Of a DNA stretch of 64,000 bases, positions 1-9,074 are shown in pieces. A program made the translations under genes and the position numbers. The stretch's first letter is position 1. Each line of letters opens with the position of its first letter. The notes under the pieces were generated by a model. That model was not told the DNA's origin. It ran no database searches and saw only the letters and a list, made by a program, of their open reading frames with translations. Source of the DNA: Atopobiaceae bacterium (GTDB lineage Bacteria; Actinomycetota; Coriobacteriia; Coriobacteriales; Atopobiaceae); assembly GCA_902834555.1 (NCBI GenBank), contig CADFJN010000012.1:1-64000 (forward strand), written 5' to 3'.

Positions 1-120
1 GCGCAGGCTGGGGCTTGCGGGGTAGGATGGTCCAAGAAAACGTCCGCATCCCCTTGGGCCATGTGAAGGCGCCATTCTGGCGAATTTCTTCTCAACAACG
101 CGCGTGAGGCAAGCGACCAC

Positions 121-1947
121 CTATGCCAGCAGCTTGTTCGCCCGACGGTCAAAGCTGAGAAGGCCGTTGGTCTCCTCCTCCACGTCCGAGAGCTGCGTGT
201 ACACGTAGCCGGAAAGCCCCTTGACCTCGAGCGCGTTTGCCTCGTCGAGAAGTGCCCGCACAGCGCGACGCCACTCCCCCAAACTGGTAAACCCAGCGTA
301 GCCGTACGGCTCCAGAAACGAGCTGTGGCCCTTAACGTGCCAAGTAAGCCCGCCAAACTCAGAGATCACAAAGGCCCGAGAAGAGCCGAGCGGCAGGTGC
401 ACGCGAAGCTTCCGGAAGTAGTTATGCTCGCTCACAAAGTCACCGCAGCCCTGGTCAAACCACCCGCTCGTGGCGTCGATGGGCCGCGTGGGGTCGATTG
501 CGCGCACGCGGCGAACGGCGTCGCGCGCGTTGAACTGCCCCCAGCCCTCGTTAAAGAGGACCCACGTCACAATGCAGGGGTGATTGCGCAGGTAGCGCAC
601 CGTGTCCTCGCAGTCACGCGTCCATTCCTCTTGGAAGGCGGAATCTGCCGAGGAGAGTCGTGCCTGGTGAGAGGCGGTGTCATCGCGAAAGTGGCTGCAG
701 GCAAAGCGTGAGAGCGTGGGCTTCTGATTGACCTGCCACATGTTGTAGGGCGCCGTGCCGCCGCTCACCATGTCCTGCCAGACGAGCATGCCCAAGCGGT
801 CGCAGAGCCAGTACCAGCGGTCCTGCTCAACCTTGATGTGCTTGCGCAGCATGTTGAAGCCAAGGTCCCTTGCGGCCTTGATGTCTGCCGCAAGCGCATC
901 TGCCGAGGGCGCCGTGAGGAGGCCGTCCGACCAGTAGCCCTGGTCGAGAAGGCCGCGCAGGAAGAGCGGCTGATGGTTGAGGCAGAAGCGCGGCACGCCC
1001 TCGGCGTCCGGCTCTACGGAAACAGTACGAAAGGCGCAGTAGCTCGTCACCACGTCCGCGCCGTACTCGATGCGCAGCCCGTAGAGATAGGGGTCATCCG
1101 GACACCACAGGTGAGGCGCGGCAACGGGAATGCGTACGGCAACGGTCTTCTTGGCCGCCACCGCCGCGCCGCGGGCGAGCAGCGCGCCCTCCGCCGAGAG
1201 GAGCGACACGCGCAGCTCCTCGCCCGGCCGCGCCACCCGCGCGCACACCGTAACGTCGCCGGCGTCCGGGCTGGCATCAACGAGCAGCTCCTCCACGCGG
1301 TTCTCCGGCACGCGCTCCCACCACGCGTCCTGCCAGATGCCGCTCTGAGCGGTGTACCAGATGGTCCCGCACTGAAGCAGCTGCTTGCCGCGCGGGTGCA
1401 GCTCGGTGTCGCTGGGATCGCGGACGCACAGGGCAAGCTCGTTCTTCTCGCCAGGCGAAAGCAGGCTCGTCACATCGAACGAGAAGGGCAGGTAGCCGCC
1501 GGCATGCGTACCGGCAAGGCATCCGTTCACGTAGCAGGCGCAGGCGTAGTCCACAGCGTCAAAGTGGAGGAGCAGCCGCTCGCCGGCCTCAAGCGCAGGC
1601 GCGTCGAACGTGCGCCGATACCACAGCAGCTCGTCCGGCTTGAGCTGGCGTCCCACGCCAGAGAGCGGGGCCTCCGGCGAGAAGGGCACGCGGATGCGCA
1701 GGGGGAACGCCGCGGGAACGGCAGAGGTGCGCTCCGGAGCGGGCCCGCCGGGGTTGGAGGCAAACGCGCACTCCCACCAGCCGTTGAGGCTCCCCCACGC
1801 ATCGCGGGCAAACTGCGGGTGTGGGTGGGTGGTCGGCGCGTCTTTGTCGCCAGCGCGCAGTTCTTCTCCCCAAGGTGTCCAGAGGGGCAGCGGGTCTTGC
1901 CGCTCGTGCGTGCGAAGCCTGCCCGCAAGCATGCGCCGGATGTCCAT
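121..1947 (-). CDS. Glycoside hydrolase family 2 enzyme (beta-galactosidase/beta-glucuronidase type)
   Basis: This 608-residue protein has the three-part GH2 layout. An N-terminal jelly-roll sugar-binding domain (about residues 50-210) is followed by an immunoglobulin-like domain (about 215-310) and a TIM barrel. The acid/base Glu is in VLFNEGW (E467) and the likely nucleophile is in ISEFGG (E530). There is no signal peptide, so it probably acts in the cytoplasm on imported oligosaccharides or glycosides by retaining hydrolysis. The ATG at 1947 is preceded by a strong GGAGGGG ribosome site. The protein is shorter than LacZ and lacks the C-terminal domains of large beta-galactosidases. Substrate specificity (galactoside, glucuronide or mannoside) cannot be read from the sequence. 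It stands alone, with no transporter beside it in the window. Confidence 0.9.
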   Translation of the reverse strand: MDIRRMLAGRLRTHERQDPLPLWTPWGEELRAGDKDAPTTHPHPQFARDAWGSLNGWWECAFASNPGGPAPERTSAVPAAFPLRIRVPFSPEAPLSGVGRQLKPDELLWYRRTFDAPALEAGERLLLHFDAVDYACACYVNGCLAGTHAGGYLPFSFDVTSLLSPGEKNELALCVRDPSDTELHPRGKQLLQCGTIWYTAQSGIWQDAWWERVPENRVEELLVDASPDAGDVTVCARVARPGEELRVSLLSAEGALLARGAAVAAKKTVAVRIPVAAPHLWCPDDPYLYGLRIEYGADVVTSYCAFRTVSVEPDAEGVPRFCLNHQPLFLRGLLDQGYWSDGLLTAPSADALAADIKAARDLGFNMLRKHIKVEQDRWYWLCDRLGMLVWQDMVSGGTAPYNMWQVNQKPTLSRFACSHFRDDTASHQARLSSADSAFQEEWTRDCEDTVRYLRNHPCIVTWVLFNEGWGQFNARDAVRRVRAIDPTRPIDATSGWFDQGCGDFVSEHNYFRKLRVHLPLGSSRAFVISEFGGLTWHVKGHSSFLEPYGYAGFTSLGEWRRAVRALLDEANALEVKGLSGYVYTQLSDVEEETNGLLSFDRRANKLLA

Positions 1948-2075
1948 AGCCCCTCCGTCCTGGGTTGGCCACGTGCCGGGTGCCCTATACCTGCGGAGAG
2001 TTTAGCAGCAATGCCGCTTACGCCCGTAGCGCCTCCGCGACCGGCGACAGCACGCGCTTCTCGCCGGCGGCCGCT

Positions 2076-2226
2076 ACAGATTCGTTGCCCGAATGTGTTG
2101 CATCCTGCGCGCGTCACAGATTCGGGTGCGAATGTGTATCCGCGGCAGGCCAACCCCGCTACAGATTCGGGTACGAACGTGTATCGCGCGCAGGTCGATA
2201 CACAATCGCGTCTCGAATGTGTATCG
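2076..2226. repeat. Array A of ATTCG/GTATC short hairpins
   Basis: Four related units begin at about 2076, 2116, 2161 and 2200, spaced 39-45 bp apart. Each unit is a small inverted repeat of the form ACAGATTCG..CGAATGTGT. The spacers contain a second inverted motif, GTATCG..CGATAC. The array fills the gap between the end of the UvrA-like gene and the start of the GH2 gene. Similar arrays occur at 20156-20293 and 25295-25453. The units are self-complementary and their spacers are not unique, so this is not CRISPR. Confidence 0.8.
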
Positions 2227-2239
2227 CGCGGGCGCGCCC

Positions 2240-4783
2240 TCAACCCCGAGAAGGCACTCCCAGCTCCTCGGCCAGATACCGCCCGGTCACCGAGGCCTCG
2301 CACCTCGCCACGTCCTCCGGCGTGCCGGCGCACACGATGCGCCCGCCAGCCTCGCCGCCGCCCGACCCCATGTCGATCACGTAGTCGGCGTTGGCAATCA
2401 TGTCCAGGTCGTGCTCGATCACCACCACGGTGGCGCCATGCTCCACCAACCCCTGCAGCACGCCGAGAAGCACCTCCACATCCAGCGGGTGCAGACCAAT
2501 CGTGGGCTCGTCAAAGACGAAGAGCGTGCCCTCCTGGCTGCGGCCAATCTCGCTCGAGAGCTTGAGGCGCTGCGCCTCGCCGCCGGATAGCGCCGGCGTG
2601 GCCTCGCCCAGCGTGAGGTAGCCCAGGCCAATGTCCGAGAGCGTCTGCAGCTTGGCTGCCACACGGCGCAGCCGACCAAGCCGCCCCAGCGCCTCGTCCA
2701 CGGTCATCTCCATGAGCTGCGGCAGACTCACGTAGTCGCCCTTCTCGCCACCCGCGCCACGCGTGGTGTGCCGGCGGACCTCCCATGCCGCCTGCGCATA
2801 GCGAGAGCCGTGGCAGTCTGGGCAGTCAATCTCGACGTCGGGAAGAAACTGCACGTCAAGCGATATGGCACCGGTTCCGTCACAGGTGGGACACCGGAGG
2901 GACCCCGTGTTGTACGAGAAGTCCCCCGCATGCAGGCCGCGAGCCTTGGCGTCGGTGGTCTGCGCAAAGGCGCGCCGCAGGTCATCCATCACGCCGGAGT
3001 ACGTGGCCACCGTCGAGCGAACGTTTGCGCCGATGGGCGTGGAGTCGATGAGACACACGCGCCGGATGCCGGGTGCCTCGCAGGTGCGCACGTGCGCGGG
3101 CAGCGCCTCGCCCTCGATGCCCGCCTTAAGCGCCGGCACCAGGCTCTCGAGCACCATCGTCGTCTTGCCGGAGCCCGAGACGCCGGTCACGGCCACCATC
3201 CGACCCTGCGGCACGTCCACGGAGAGCGGCCGCACGGTGTGGATCTGCCCGGTCTTAAGGTGAATGCGCCCCAGGTCAAACATGGCACCGCTCTCGGCGC
3301 GCTGGCGCGTGCGAATCACACGCTCTCCCGAGAGGAAGGGCGCAATGCGAGAGGCCCCGTCCTTCTCGACCTCACAGACGCTTCCCTGGCAGATGATGGT
3401 GCCGCCGTTCTTGCCCGAGCCCGGCCCCACCTCGATGAGGTGGTCCGCATGGCGCAGCACCCGCACGTCGTGGTCGACCACCACAACGGAGTTGCCGTCA
3501 GCGAGAAGGTCGTCCACAACGCCGAGAAGCCCCTCGACGTTCGAGGGATGCAGGCCGATGGATGGCTCGTCAAGCACGTAGAGCACGCCCGTCGTGCGGT
3601 TGCGCACGGCACGGGCAAGCTGCACGCGCTGGCGCTCGCCGTTGGAGAGCGTGGAGCTGGCGCGGTCGAGCGCCAGGTAGCCCAAGCCCAGCTGGCGCAG
3701 GCGCGCGATGGGCTCGGCCATGGATGCCACGATCTGCTCGGCCATGGGCGCGACCTCGGCCGGCAGCGTAGCGGCCACGCCAGGCAGCCATGCCGCAAGC
3801 TCGTCCAGCGTCATCGCCGTAGCCTCGGCCAGGTTGATGCCACGTACCTGCGGGTCTCTCGCCGCGGCCGAGAGGCGCGTGCCATGGCAGTCCGGGCACG
3901 GCCCCTCGCGTAGGAACTTGGCAACGCGCTTCATGCCCTTCTCGTCCTTCACGCGGGCGAGCGCGTTCTCCACGGAGTAGACAGCACTGTAGTAGGTGAA
4001 GTCCATCTCGCTTGCGGTATTGGTCTTCTCGTTGTGGTAGAGAAGGTGGTGCTTCTCGGCGGGGCCATGCAGGACAAACTCGCGCTCCTTGGGCGTGAGG
4101 TCGCAGAAGGGGACGTCCGTGCGAACCCCCGAGTCCCGAGCGATGTCCGCCATGAGGCTCCACATGAGGCTTCCCCAGGGCTTCACCGCCCCCTGGTCAA
4201 TGCTCAGGCTCTCGTCTGGCACGAGCGTGGACTCGTCGACCACCCGAGACACGCCCGTCCCGCCGCAGGTAGGGCAGGCACCCGTCGAGTTGAAGGCCAG
4301 CTCCTCGGCCCCGCGGCCATAGAACTTCTCGCCGCACACGGGGCACACGATGGGCTGCTCGAGCGCCACGCTCATGGTGGGCGGGCAGCGGTGGCCGTTT
4401 GGGCAGGTATACGAGCCAACGCGCGAGAAGAGCAGCCGCAGGCCGTTCAAGAGCTCGGTCGAGGTGCCAAAGGTCGAGCGCACGCCGGGCACACCCGGGC
4501 GCTGCCGAAGCGCAAGGGCGGCAGGCACGTGTTCGACCAAATCGACGTCGGCGCGGGTGGACTGCGTGAGGCGACGACGGGTGTAGGTCGAGAGCGCCTC
4601 GAGGTAGCGGCGGCTGCCCTCGGCGTAGAGCACGCCCAGGGCCAGGCTCGACTTGCCGGAGCCTGAGACCCCGGCGATGCCCACAAGCTCGCCAAGTGGC
4701 ACGGATACGTCGACGTTCTTGAGGTTGTGCACGCGTGCGCCACGCACCTCGATGGCACGCGGTGCGGAGTTGTGGCGAGACAT
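2240..4783 (-). CDS. UvrA2-like ABC ATPase (excinuclease A paralogue)
   Basis: This 847-residue protein carries two UvrA-type ABC modules. Walker A motifs GVSGSGKSS (near residue 38) and GVSGSGKTT are paired with signatures LSNGERQR and LSGGEAQR. CxxC zinc-binding pairs such as CPTCGGTG, CPDCHG and CPTCDGTG mark the UvrA zinc modules. Canonical UvrA is about 940 residues and has a UvrB-binding insertion after the first Walker A. Here the sequence runs almost directly from the first Cys pair (CPNGHRC) to the CPTCGGTG module, so that insertion appears to be missing, as in UvrA2 proteins. It probably binds damaged or drug-adducted DNA independently of UvrB, or contributes to intercalator resistance. 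The ATG at 4783 is chosen because AAAGGGG lies just upstream. A longer reading frame extends to 4984 but has no ribosome site. Confidence 0.88.
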   Translation of the reverse strand: MSRHNSAPRAIEVRGARVHNLKNVDVSVPLGELVGIAGVSGSGKSSLALGVLYAEGSRRYLEALSTYTRRRLTQSTRADVDLVEHVPAALALRQRPGVPGVRSTFGTSTELLNGLRLLFSRVGSYTCPNGHRCPPTMSVALEQPIVCPVCGEKFYGRGAEELAFNSTGACPTCGGTGVSRVVDESTLVPDESLSIDQGAVKPWGSLMWSLMADIARDSGVRTDVPFCDLTPKEREFVLHGPAEKHHLLYHNEKTNTASEMDFTYYSAVYSVENALARVKDEKGMKRVAKFLREGPCPDCHGTRLSAAARDPQVRGINLAEATAMTLDELAAWLPGVAATLPAEVAPMAEQIVASMAEPIARLRQLGLGYLALDRASSTLSNGERQRVQLARAVRNRTTGVLYVLDEPSIGLHPSNVEGLLGVVDDLLADGNSVVVVDHDVRVLRHADHLIEVGPGSGKNGGTIICQGSVCEVEKDGASRIAPFLSGERVIRTRQRAESGAMFDLGRIHLKTGQIHTVRPLSVDVPQGRMVAVTGVSGSGKTTMVLESLVPALKAGIEGEALPAHVRTCEAPGIRRVCLIDSTPIGANVRSTVATYSGVMDDLRRAFAQTTDAKARGLHAGDFSYNTGSLRCPTCDGTGAISLDVQFLPDVEIDCPDCHGSRYAQAAWEVRRHTTRGAGGEKGDYVSLPQLMEMTVDEALGRLGRLRRVAAKLQTLSDIGLGYLTLGEATPALSGGEAQRLKLSSEIGRSQEGTLFVFDEPTIGLHPLDVEVLLGVLQGLVEHGATVVVIEHDLDMIANADYVIDMGSGGGEAGGRIVCAGTPEDVARCEASVTGRYLAEELGVPSRG

Positions 4784-4914
4784 GTTTGGACCCCTTTCTT
4801 GCTGCTGCATCGTATGGTACTGCAGGGCCACGTACAACACTGCCGGCCGTGTCCTCTCGAACACATTGCGTATAGTGTCCATTGTTATCCCATGCGGAAT
4901 GAATTTGAGCGCGC

Positions 4915-5304
4915 ATGGCCAAAACCAAACAGCCCACGGCACCTTCCCGAGCAGATCCCGCGCGCGGACCAGTCCGCCGTGCATGCAAGGTGGCTCTGGG
5001 CTACTTTGTCTCGGGCATCATGGGAGGCGTCACGGAGCCGGCGCTCTACGGCCTGGGTCTGCGCTACCGCCGTCCGCTCATAGGCCTTGCTGTGGGCGGG
5101 TTTGTCGGCGGGGTCTGGGCGGGCGCAACGCACGTGACGGCCTACATCATGGGCTCGTCGAGCTTCCTCTCAATTCTGGGCTACGTGGGCGGCGGCGTGC
5201 TCAACACCGTGAACGCAGGGATATCCGACCTGCTCGCGATGGGTATTGCGTCAGCAGTGACCTATGCCACGTTGCGCGACGGCACTGCCCAGAGCCACAG
5301 GTAG
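4915..5304 (+). pseudogene. Relic of a PTS EIIC domain (beta-glucoside family)
   Basis: This 129-codon frame encodes a hydrophobic protein with about three membrane segments. Residues near 35-55 read GGVTEPALYG followed by LRYRRPL, which closely matches the conserved GVTEPAxYG...KRP signature of the last third of beta-glucoside-type PTS EIIC permeases. A functional EIIC is about 350 residues and is usually fused to EIIB and EIIA, and none of the rest is present. The ATG has no convincing ribosome site, and the first 25 residues are basic and unlike EIIC. I read it as the decayed 3' end of a sugar transporter gene. A functional small membrane protein derived from EIIC cannot be excluded. Confidence 0.6.
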
Positions 5305-5340
5305 CGACCTCCGCAACCGACGGCCCCCTTCTCGCCCGTC

Positions 5341-5416
5341 AAACTACGCACGGTCGCGATTCAGCTTTGTGTGGTGCTGGGCTTTTGTCGGCGCCTCGTC
5401 CAACCGTGCGTAGTTT
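5341..5416. repeat. 76-bp palindromic element, copy 1 (AACTACGC family)
   Basis: The ends are inverted repeats, AAACTACGCACGG at the left and CCGTGCGTAGTTT at the right. The interior contains CGGTCGCGATTCAGCTTTGT. A second copy lies at 63681-63756 and shares both ends and most of the left interior. The element is intergenic and has no coding capacity. It is a MITE- or REP-like dispersed repeat. Confidence 0.75.
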
Positions 5417-5458
5417 GCGCGCCGAGGAGGCTCTCGAAATGCAGGTAGATACAGACGG

Positions 5459-5510
5459 TTGCCACTTTTCGAGGGTATACGGAAGCTACAAGTCGCCACT
5501 TTTCGAGGGT
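5459..5510. repeat. Direct repeat GCCACTTTTCGAGGGT, two copies
   Basis: The 16-bp sequence GCCACTTTTCGAGGGT occurs twice, 34 bp apart, in the spacer downstream of the fatty-acid isomerase gene. With the palindrome at 5341-5416 it accounts for most of the 345-bp gap between 5305 and 5649. No gene is visible there. Confidence 0.6.
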
Positions 5511-5585
5511 TCAGCAGTACCCCCTCAGTGCCAGGCAGCTGCAGGCCCCCTTCTCGGCGAGAACACCACGCATGCGAACCCCACG

Positions 5586-5626
5586 AAAAAAGCGGCGCCA
5601 AGGCCCCAATCGACCCCGGCGCCGCC
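5586..5626 (-). terminator. Rho-independent terminator of the fatty-acid isomerase-like gene
   Basis: On the minus strand, the stem GCGGCGCC/GGCGCCGC (arms 5592-5599 and 5618-5625) is followed by six T residues. It lies 24 bp past the stop codon of the 5650-7026 gene. Confidence 0.75.
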
Positions 5627-5649
5627 GTGTTGCACTTACCCAGCGTACC

Positions 5650-7026
5650 CTACGAGAAGAATCGCCTCACCAGGTCGCGGGAGTACTCGGCCGTCTCCTC
5701 CATGTCGCCAAAGGCCATGACCTCACCGGCATAGAAGGTATTGTTCTCGCCCTGCATGGCCTCGACCTTGTCGTACCAGCCGTCCGCATAGTCCTTCGAG
5801 CTCACGTGCGGGAAGTAGTACCAGTCGTCGATGCGCTCGGTCTTGGTCACCGGCAGGCCGGACTTTGCCATGTCGGCAAGCGTGGTGTCGCGTGCCTCGT
5901 CAAACGGCACGTCCTCCATGCCCTCGTGGTTGCGCAGCGTGAAGGTGACCAGCGGCTGCGGGCCGGCGTCCGGCCAGCGGTGGTAGAAGACCATGAGGTG
6001 GCCGCGGGTCTCGGGCGTCATGTTGTCGAAGTAGTAGTACGAGATCTCCGGCGCCTTGTCCTCGTCCGTGCGCACGGCCATCGTGAAGTACTCCTTGTGG
6101 ATGATCTTGGAGAAGAGCTCGTTCTCGGCCTGGTTGGCGTCGCCGTACTCCAGGAAGAGCTCCAGTGGCGTGCAGATGACCAGCTTGTCGAAGGCCTGCT
6201 CCTCGCCACCATTCACGGTGACATAGACCTTCTCGGGCGTGCGGCGAATGGACGTGATGGTGCTGTTGAGCTCGGCCGGGTGCTTGAGGTGGTCGTTCAC
6301 ACCCTGCCAGATGGACTGGGTGCCGTTCTTCCAGGTCCAGAGCTTGCCGGTGGAGAGGAACTGCCTCACGGTGAAGGCGTCCAGGTACTTGAGGACGTAG
6401 GCCGCGGGAATCTCGTCAAAGTAGCCGTAGCCAAACGAGGTGAAGGGGCCCTTCCAGACCAGCTCGGCGTCCTCGCAGCCGTTCTTCTTGAGGAACTCCG
6501 AGAAGGGCATCGAGAGGTCCTTGAGGTTGGGGTTCTCGCCCTCGATGTGCGCAAGCTTGAGCTCCGGCGAGGGGCACGGGCCCTCGTAGCGACCCTGCGC
6601 CACGCCACGGTGGCCGTTGACGTCGTAGCCCTTGTACTTCTTGTCGAGCAAGCGCGACAGCTTGTTCATCTTCATGACCTTCTTGAGAAGGTCAATCTTT
6701 TTGGACTTGAGCGGCGTGCCGTCAGTGTTCATGAACTTGCGGCCCATCTTGGGACCGTCCTCATGCGTGGTGCCGCCGAACTCCTCGCACTCGTGGACAG
6801 CAAAGTAGGTGTCGCACCCCATGACCGCGCCCATCTCGATGGTGCGGTCCTCCCACTCGCCGTTGGCGTTCTTGACCTTCATGAGCGGCGAGAAGGCCTT
6901 GCCGCCCACGTGGTCTGCGCGCTCAAAGATGCGGTAGTTGTCGTAGCCGCTCTTCTCAAGGTACATGGCCAGCGAAAGCCCCGCGGGGCCACCGCCAACA
7001 ATGCAGATGCTGGAGTTCTTGTCCAC
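5650..7026 (-). CDS. FAD-dependent polyenoic fatty-acid isomerase-like protein (PAI family)
   Basis: This 458-residue flavoprotein has the dinucleotide-binding motif IVGGGPAGLSLAMYLE at residues 8-23. From memory, its landmarks match the linoleate isomerase PAI of Cutibacterium acnes along the whole length: ADHVGGK, EMGAVMG, KGYDVNGH, LWTWKNGTQ, FSKIIH, YYFPHVS, NTFYAGE and a C-terminal SRDLVRRFF. PAI moves a double bond of linoleate to give trans-10,cis-12 conjugated linoleic acid. The length also matches. The GTG at 7026 is preferred because AAGGTGGG lies seven bases upstream. An ATG at 7062 is possible but has no ribosome site. It is transcribed alone and ends in a strong terminator. Substrate and product remain inference. 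Confidence 0.8.
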   Translation of the reverse strand: MDKNSSICIVGGGPAGLSLAMYLEKSGYDNYRIFERADHVGGKAFSPLMKVKNANGEWEDRTIEMGAVMGCDTYFAVHECEEFGGTTHEDGPKMGRKFMNTDGTPLKSKKIDLLKKVMKMNKLSRLLDKKYKGYDVNGHRGVAQGRYEGPCPSPELKLAHIEGENPNLKDLSMPFSEFLKKNGCEDAELVWKGPFTSFGYGYFDEIPAAYVLKYLDAFTVRQFLSTGKLWTWKNGTQSIWQGVNDHLKHPAELNSTITSIRRTPEKVYVTVNGGEEQAFDKLVICTPLELFLEYGDANQAENELFSKIIHKEYFTMAVRTDEDKAPEISYYYFDNMTPETRGHLMVFYHRWPDAGPQPLVTFTLRNHEGMEDVPFDEARDTTLADMAKSGLPVTKTERIDDWYYFPHVSSKDYADGWYDKVEAMQGENNTFYAGEVMAFGDMEETAEYSRDLVRRFFS

Positions 7027-7257
7027 CGTGCCCACCTTTCGAAGTAAATTGCTCGAAAGCAAATAAATTCACGTAATTTCGATGTTACACCGACGGACTC
7101 GAGGCACGGCCGACTATTGGGCGATCGGGGCAAGGAATTTCAGATGCCTGAATGCGATGCAGACGGGCGACCACAACACGTGGCCGCCCGCCAGAAACCG
7201 CCATCTTCTAGCCCACTTGTGCCGTTCCGGCAGAGGTCGTCTTTGCTCTCCGAACAC

Positions 7258-8163
7258 CTACATCTTTGCGAGCAGGGCCTCGACCTCGGGACGTGTAGCC
7301 AGGTTGTCCGAGAATGCGCTGGCAGATCCCGTGCAGACGCCCATCTTGAATGCCGTCTCGTAGTCTCCGTTGCTCTCGATCCAACCCGTGAGGAAACCGG
7401 CAACCATCGAGTCACCCGCGCCCACGGTGTTGACCATAGTCCCCTTGGGCGCCTCGCTCATGATAACGTCACCCTTCTCGGGGACCAGAACGGCACCCTC
7501 ACCACCCATGGAGACCAGCACGTTCCTGGCACCGCGCTCCTGCAACATGCGCGCGTAGGGCTCGACCTCGTCACGATGCGTGATGGTTGCGCCAACGATG
7601 TCACCCAGCTCGTGATTGTTGGGCTTTACCAGGAAGGGATGGAACGGCAGGACATTCACCAAGAGGTCTCGCTCAGCGTCCACCACAATGTCGACTCCGC
7701 GCCCGTCGAGGCGGCTCATAATGCGCTCATAGATGTCGGAGGGCAGCATCGAGGGCACATTCCCAGCAATAACGAGCAGGTCACCGGCCTTGAGGGCATC
7801 CAGCTTGGCATAGAGCGCGTCGATGTCCTGTGGCGTGATCTTGGGGCCAAGGCCGTTAATCGCCGTCTCCTCTTTGGCCTTGGCCTTCACGTTGATGCGG
7901 CTCATACCCTCCTTGACCTGGATGAAGTCGCAGGTGGCACCGTAGGCGCTCATGCGCGCCTCAATCTCCCTGCCCGTAAAGCCGGCAACAAAGCCAAGCG
8001 CCGTGGACGGGTGCCCAAGGTTTGAGAGCACAATGGAAACGTTGATTCCCTTGCCGCCGGGCAGGACCTGCTCGTAGTTCACGCGGTTAATCTCGCCCAG
8101 TCGAAGGTCGTCGAGACGAACGATGTAGTCGAGCGACGGGTTGAACGTTACGGTGTAGATCAT
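7258..8163 (-). CDS. fruK: 1-phosphofructokinase (PfkB family)
   Basis: This 301-residue PfkB-family sugar kinase begins with MIYTVTFNPSLDY, typical of FruK and LacC. The substrate-binding loop is GGKGINVS near residue 36. The catalytic loop is TVGAGDSMVAGF, with the base Asp near residue 247. It phosphorylates fructose 1-phosphate to fructose 1,6-bisphosphate. Its start overlaps the stop of the DeoR-type gene by 4 bp (ATGA), so the two are translationally coupled. The usual third member of this operon, the fructose PTS permease fruA, is not downstream. The next gene is the isomerase after a 231-bp gap. A tagatose 6-phosphate kinase role is a less likely alternative. Confidence 0.9.
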   Translation of the reverse strand: MIYTVTFNPSLDYIVRLDDLRLGEINRVNYEQVLPGGKGINVSIVLSNLGHPSTALGFVAGFTGREIEARMSAYGATCDFIQVKEGMSRINVKAKAKEETAINGLGPKITPQDIDALYAKLDALKAGDLLVIAGNVPSMLPSDIYERIMSRLDGRGVDIVVDAERDLLVNVLPFHPFLVKPNNHELGDIVGATITHRDEVEPYARMLQERGARNVLVSMGGEGAVLVPEKGDVIMSEAPKGTMVNTVGAGDSMVAGFLTGWIESNGDYETAFKMGVCTGSASAFSDNLATRPEVEALLAKM

Positions 8164-8924
8164 GAGCTGCTCCCCACTTCCACGACGTTGTCCGCATCCT
8201 GAAAGCTCCCGTCTTGCGGGAGCCGGTCGGTGAGTATGGTCGCGTCCTCGAAGGACGCAAAGGTGACGAGAGAGACCTGGTCGAACTTGCTCTGATCGGC
8301 CAGCACATAGCGCCGCAGCGTGTGCACCATGCTGACCTCCTTGATCTTGGCCTCACTGTACTCTGGGGTTGTGAAGCCGGCCTCGCGCGAGATGCCGTTG
8401 GTGCCCCAAAAGCCCAATGTAAAGTGGAGGCTCTCGAGCGAAGCGATGGCCGCCTCCCCCACCAGCGCCTCCGTAAGGGGCTTCACCAACCCACCAGGAA
8501 GGTAAGTCTTGCATCCCTTGGCGAGAAGAAGCTGGGCATGGGGGATTGAGTTGGTGAAGTATGTTGCCTCCGTCTGGGTGATGGCCTCCGCAAGCTGCAT
8601 GGTAGAGGTGCCCGCATCGATGTAGACAAAGTCATCCGGGCCAACGAGCGAGGCCGCTCGAACACCAATAGCGCGCTTGGCAACGGTGTTGAGGTCGCGC
8701 TTCTGGGCCACGGAGGCGTCGTGGAGAACGAGACGCGCACGGGAGACCGTCGCCGTAGCTCCCCCGCGCACGCGGACAAGCTGGTGCTGCTCGTCGAGAA
8801 TCTCGAGGTCACGGCGGATAGTTGACTCGGAGGCGCCGAGCATGGACATGAGCTCTGGCGTGGTGACAGATCCGCGCTCGTGCACGAGCCGAACGATGAT
8901 GTCCTGTCGCTCACGCGCAAGCAT
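8160..8924 (-). CDS. fruR: DeoR-family transcriptional regulator of the fructose operon
   Basis: This 254-residue protein has an N-terminal DeoR winged helix-turn-helix (about residues 3-58, with SESTIRRDLEIL as the recognition region). A C-terminal sugar-phosphate-sensing domain follows, with DDFVYIDAGTST and a later FWGTNGIS. DeoR proteins coupled to fruK usually repress in the absence of fructose 1-phosphate. The ATG at 8924 has GGGGGTGG just upstream. A GTG nine bases earlier lacks proper spacing. Four 10-bp phased repeats at 9075-9114 upstream are the likely operator. Confidence 0.87.
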   Translation of the reverse strand: MLARERQDIIVRLVHERGSVTTPELMSMLGASESTIRRDLEILDEQHQLVRVRGGATATVSRARLVLHDASVAQKRDLNTVAKRAIGVRAASLVGPDDFVYIDAGTSTMQLAEAITQTEATYFTNSIPHAQLLLAKGCKTYLPGGLVKPLTEALVGEAAIASLESLHFTLGFWGTNGISREAGFTTPEYSEAKIKEVSMVHTLRRYVLADQSKFDQVSLVTFASFEDATILTDRLPQDGSFQDADNVVEVGSSS

Positions 8925-9074
8925 GCGTGCCACCCCCAGGGCTCGCCAAACAAGAAATACTGCCAGAGCAGACAGACTGCTCTTTCAGCATGGTAATGCA
9001 GTACAGGCGCGAGACCCGCACGCTCCCCCAAAGAATCGCCGTACGGGCCTCGCGCTTAGGTTGATTGTCTCGCA

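Noticed and set aside
838..2565. Long open frames antisense to the GH2 and UvrA-like genes
   Set aside because: They arise from high-GC codon structure, overlap well-supported genes, are Arg/Pro/Ala-rich and have no recognisable domain.
4784..4984. N-terminal extension of the UvrA-like protein
   Set aside because: The extension lacks a ribosome site and family similarity; AAAGGGG marks the ATG at 4783.
5572..7047. Open frame of 491 codons antisense to the fatty-acid isomerase gene
   Set aside because: It is a shadow of a clearly homologous gene with ribosome site and terminator on the other strand.
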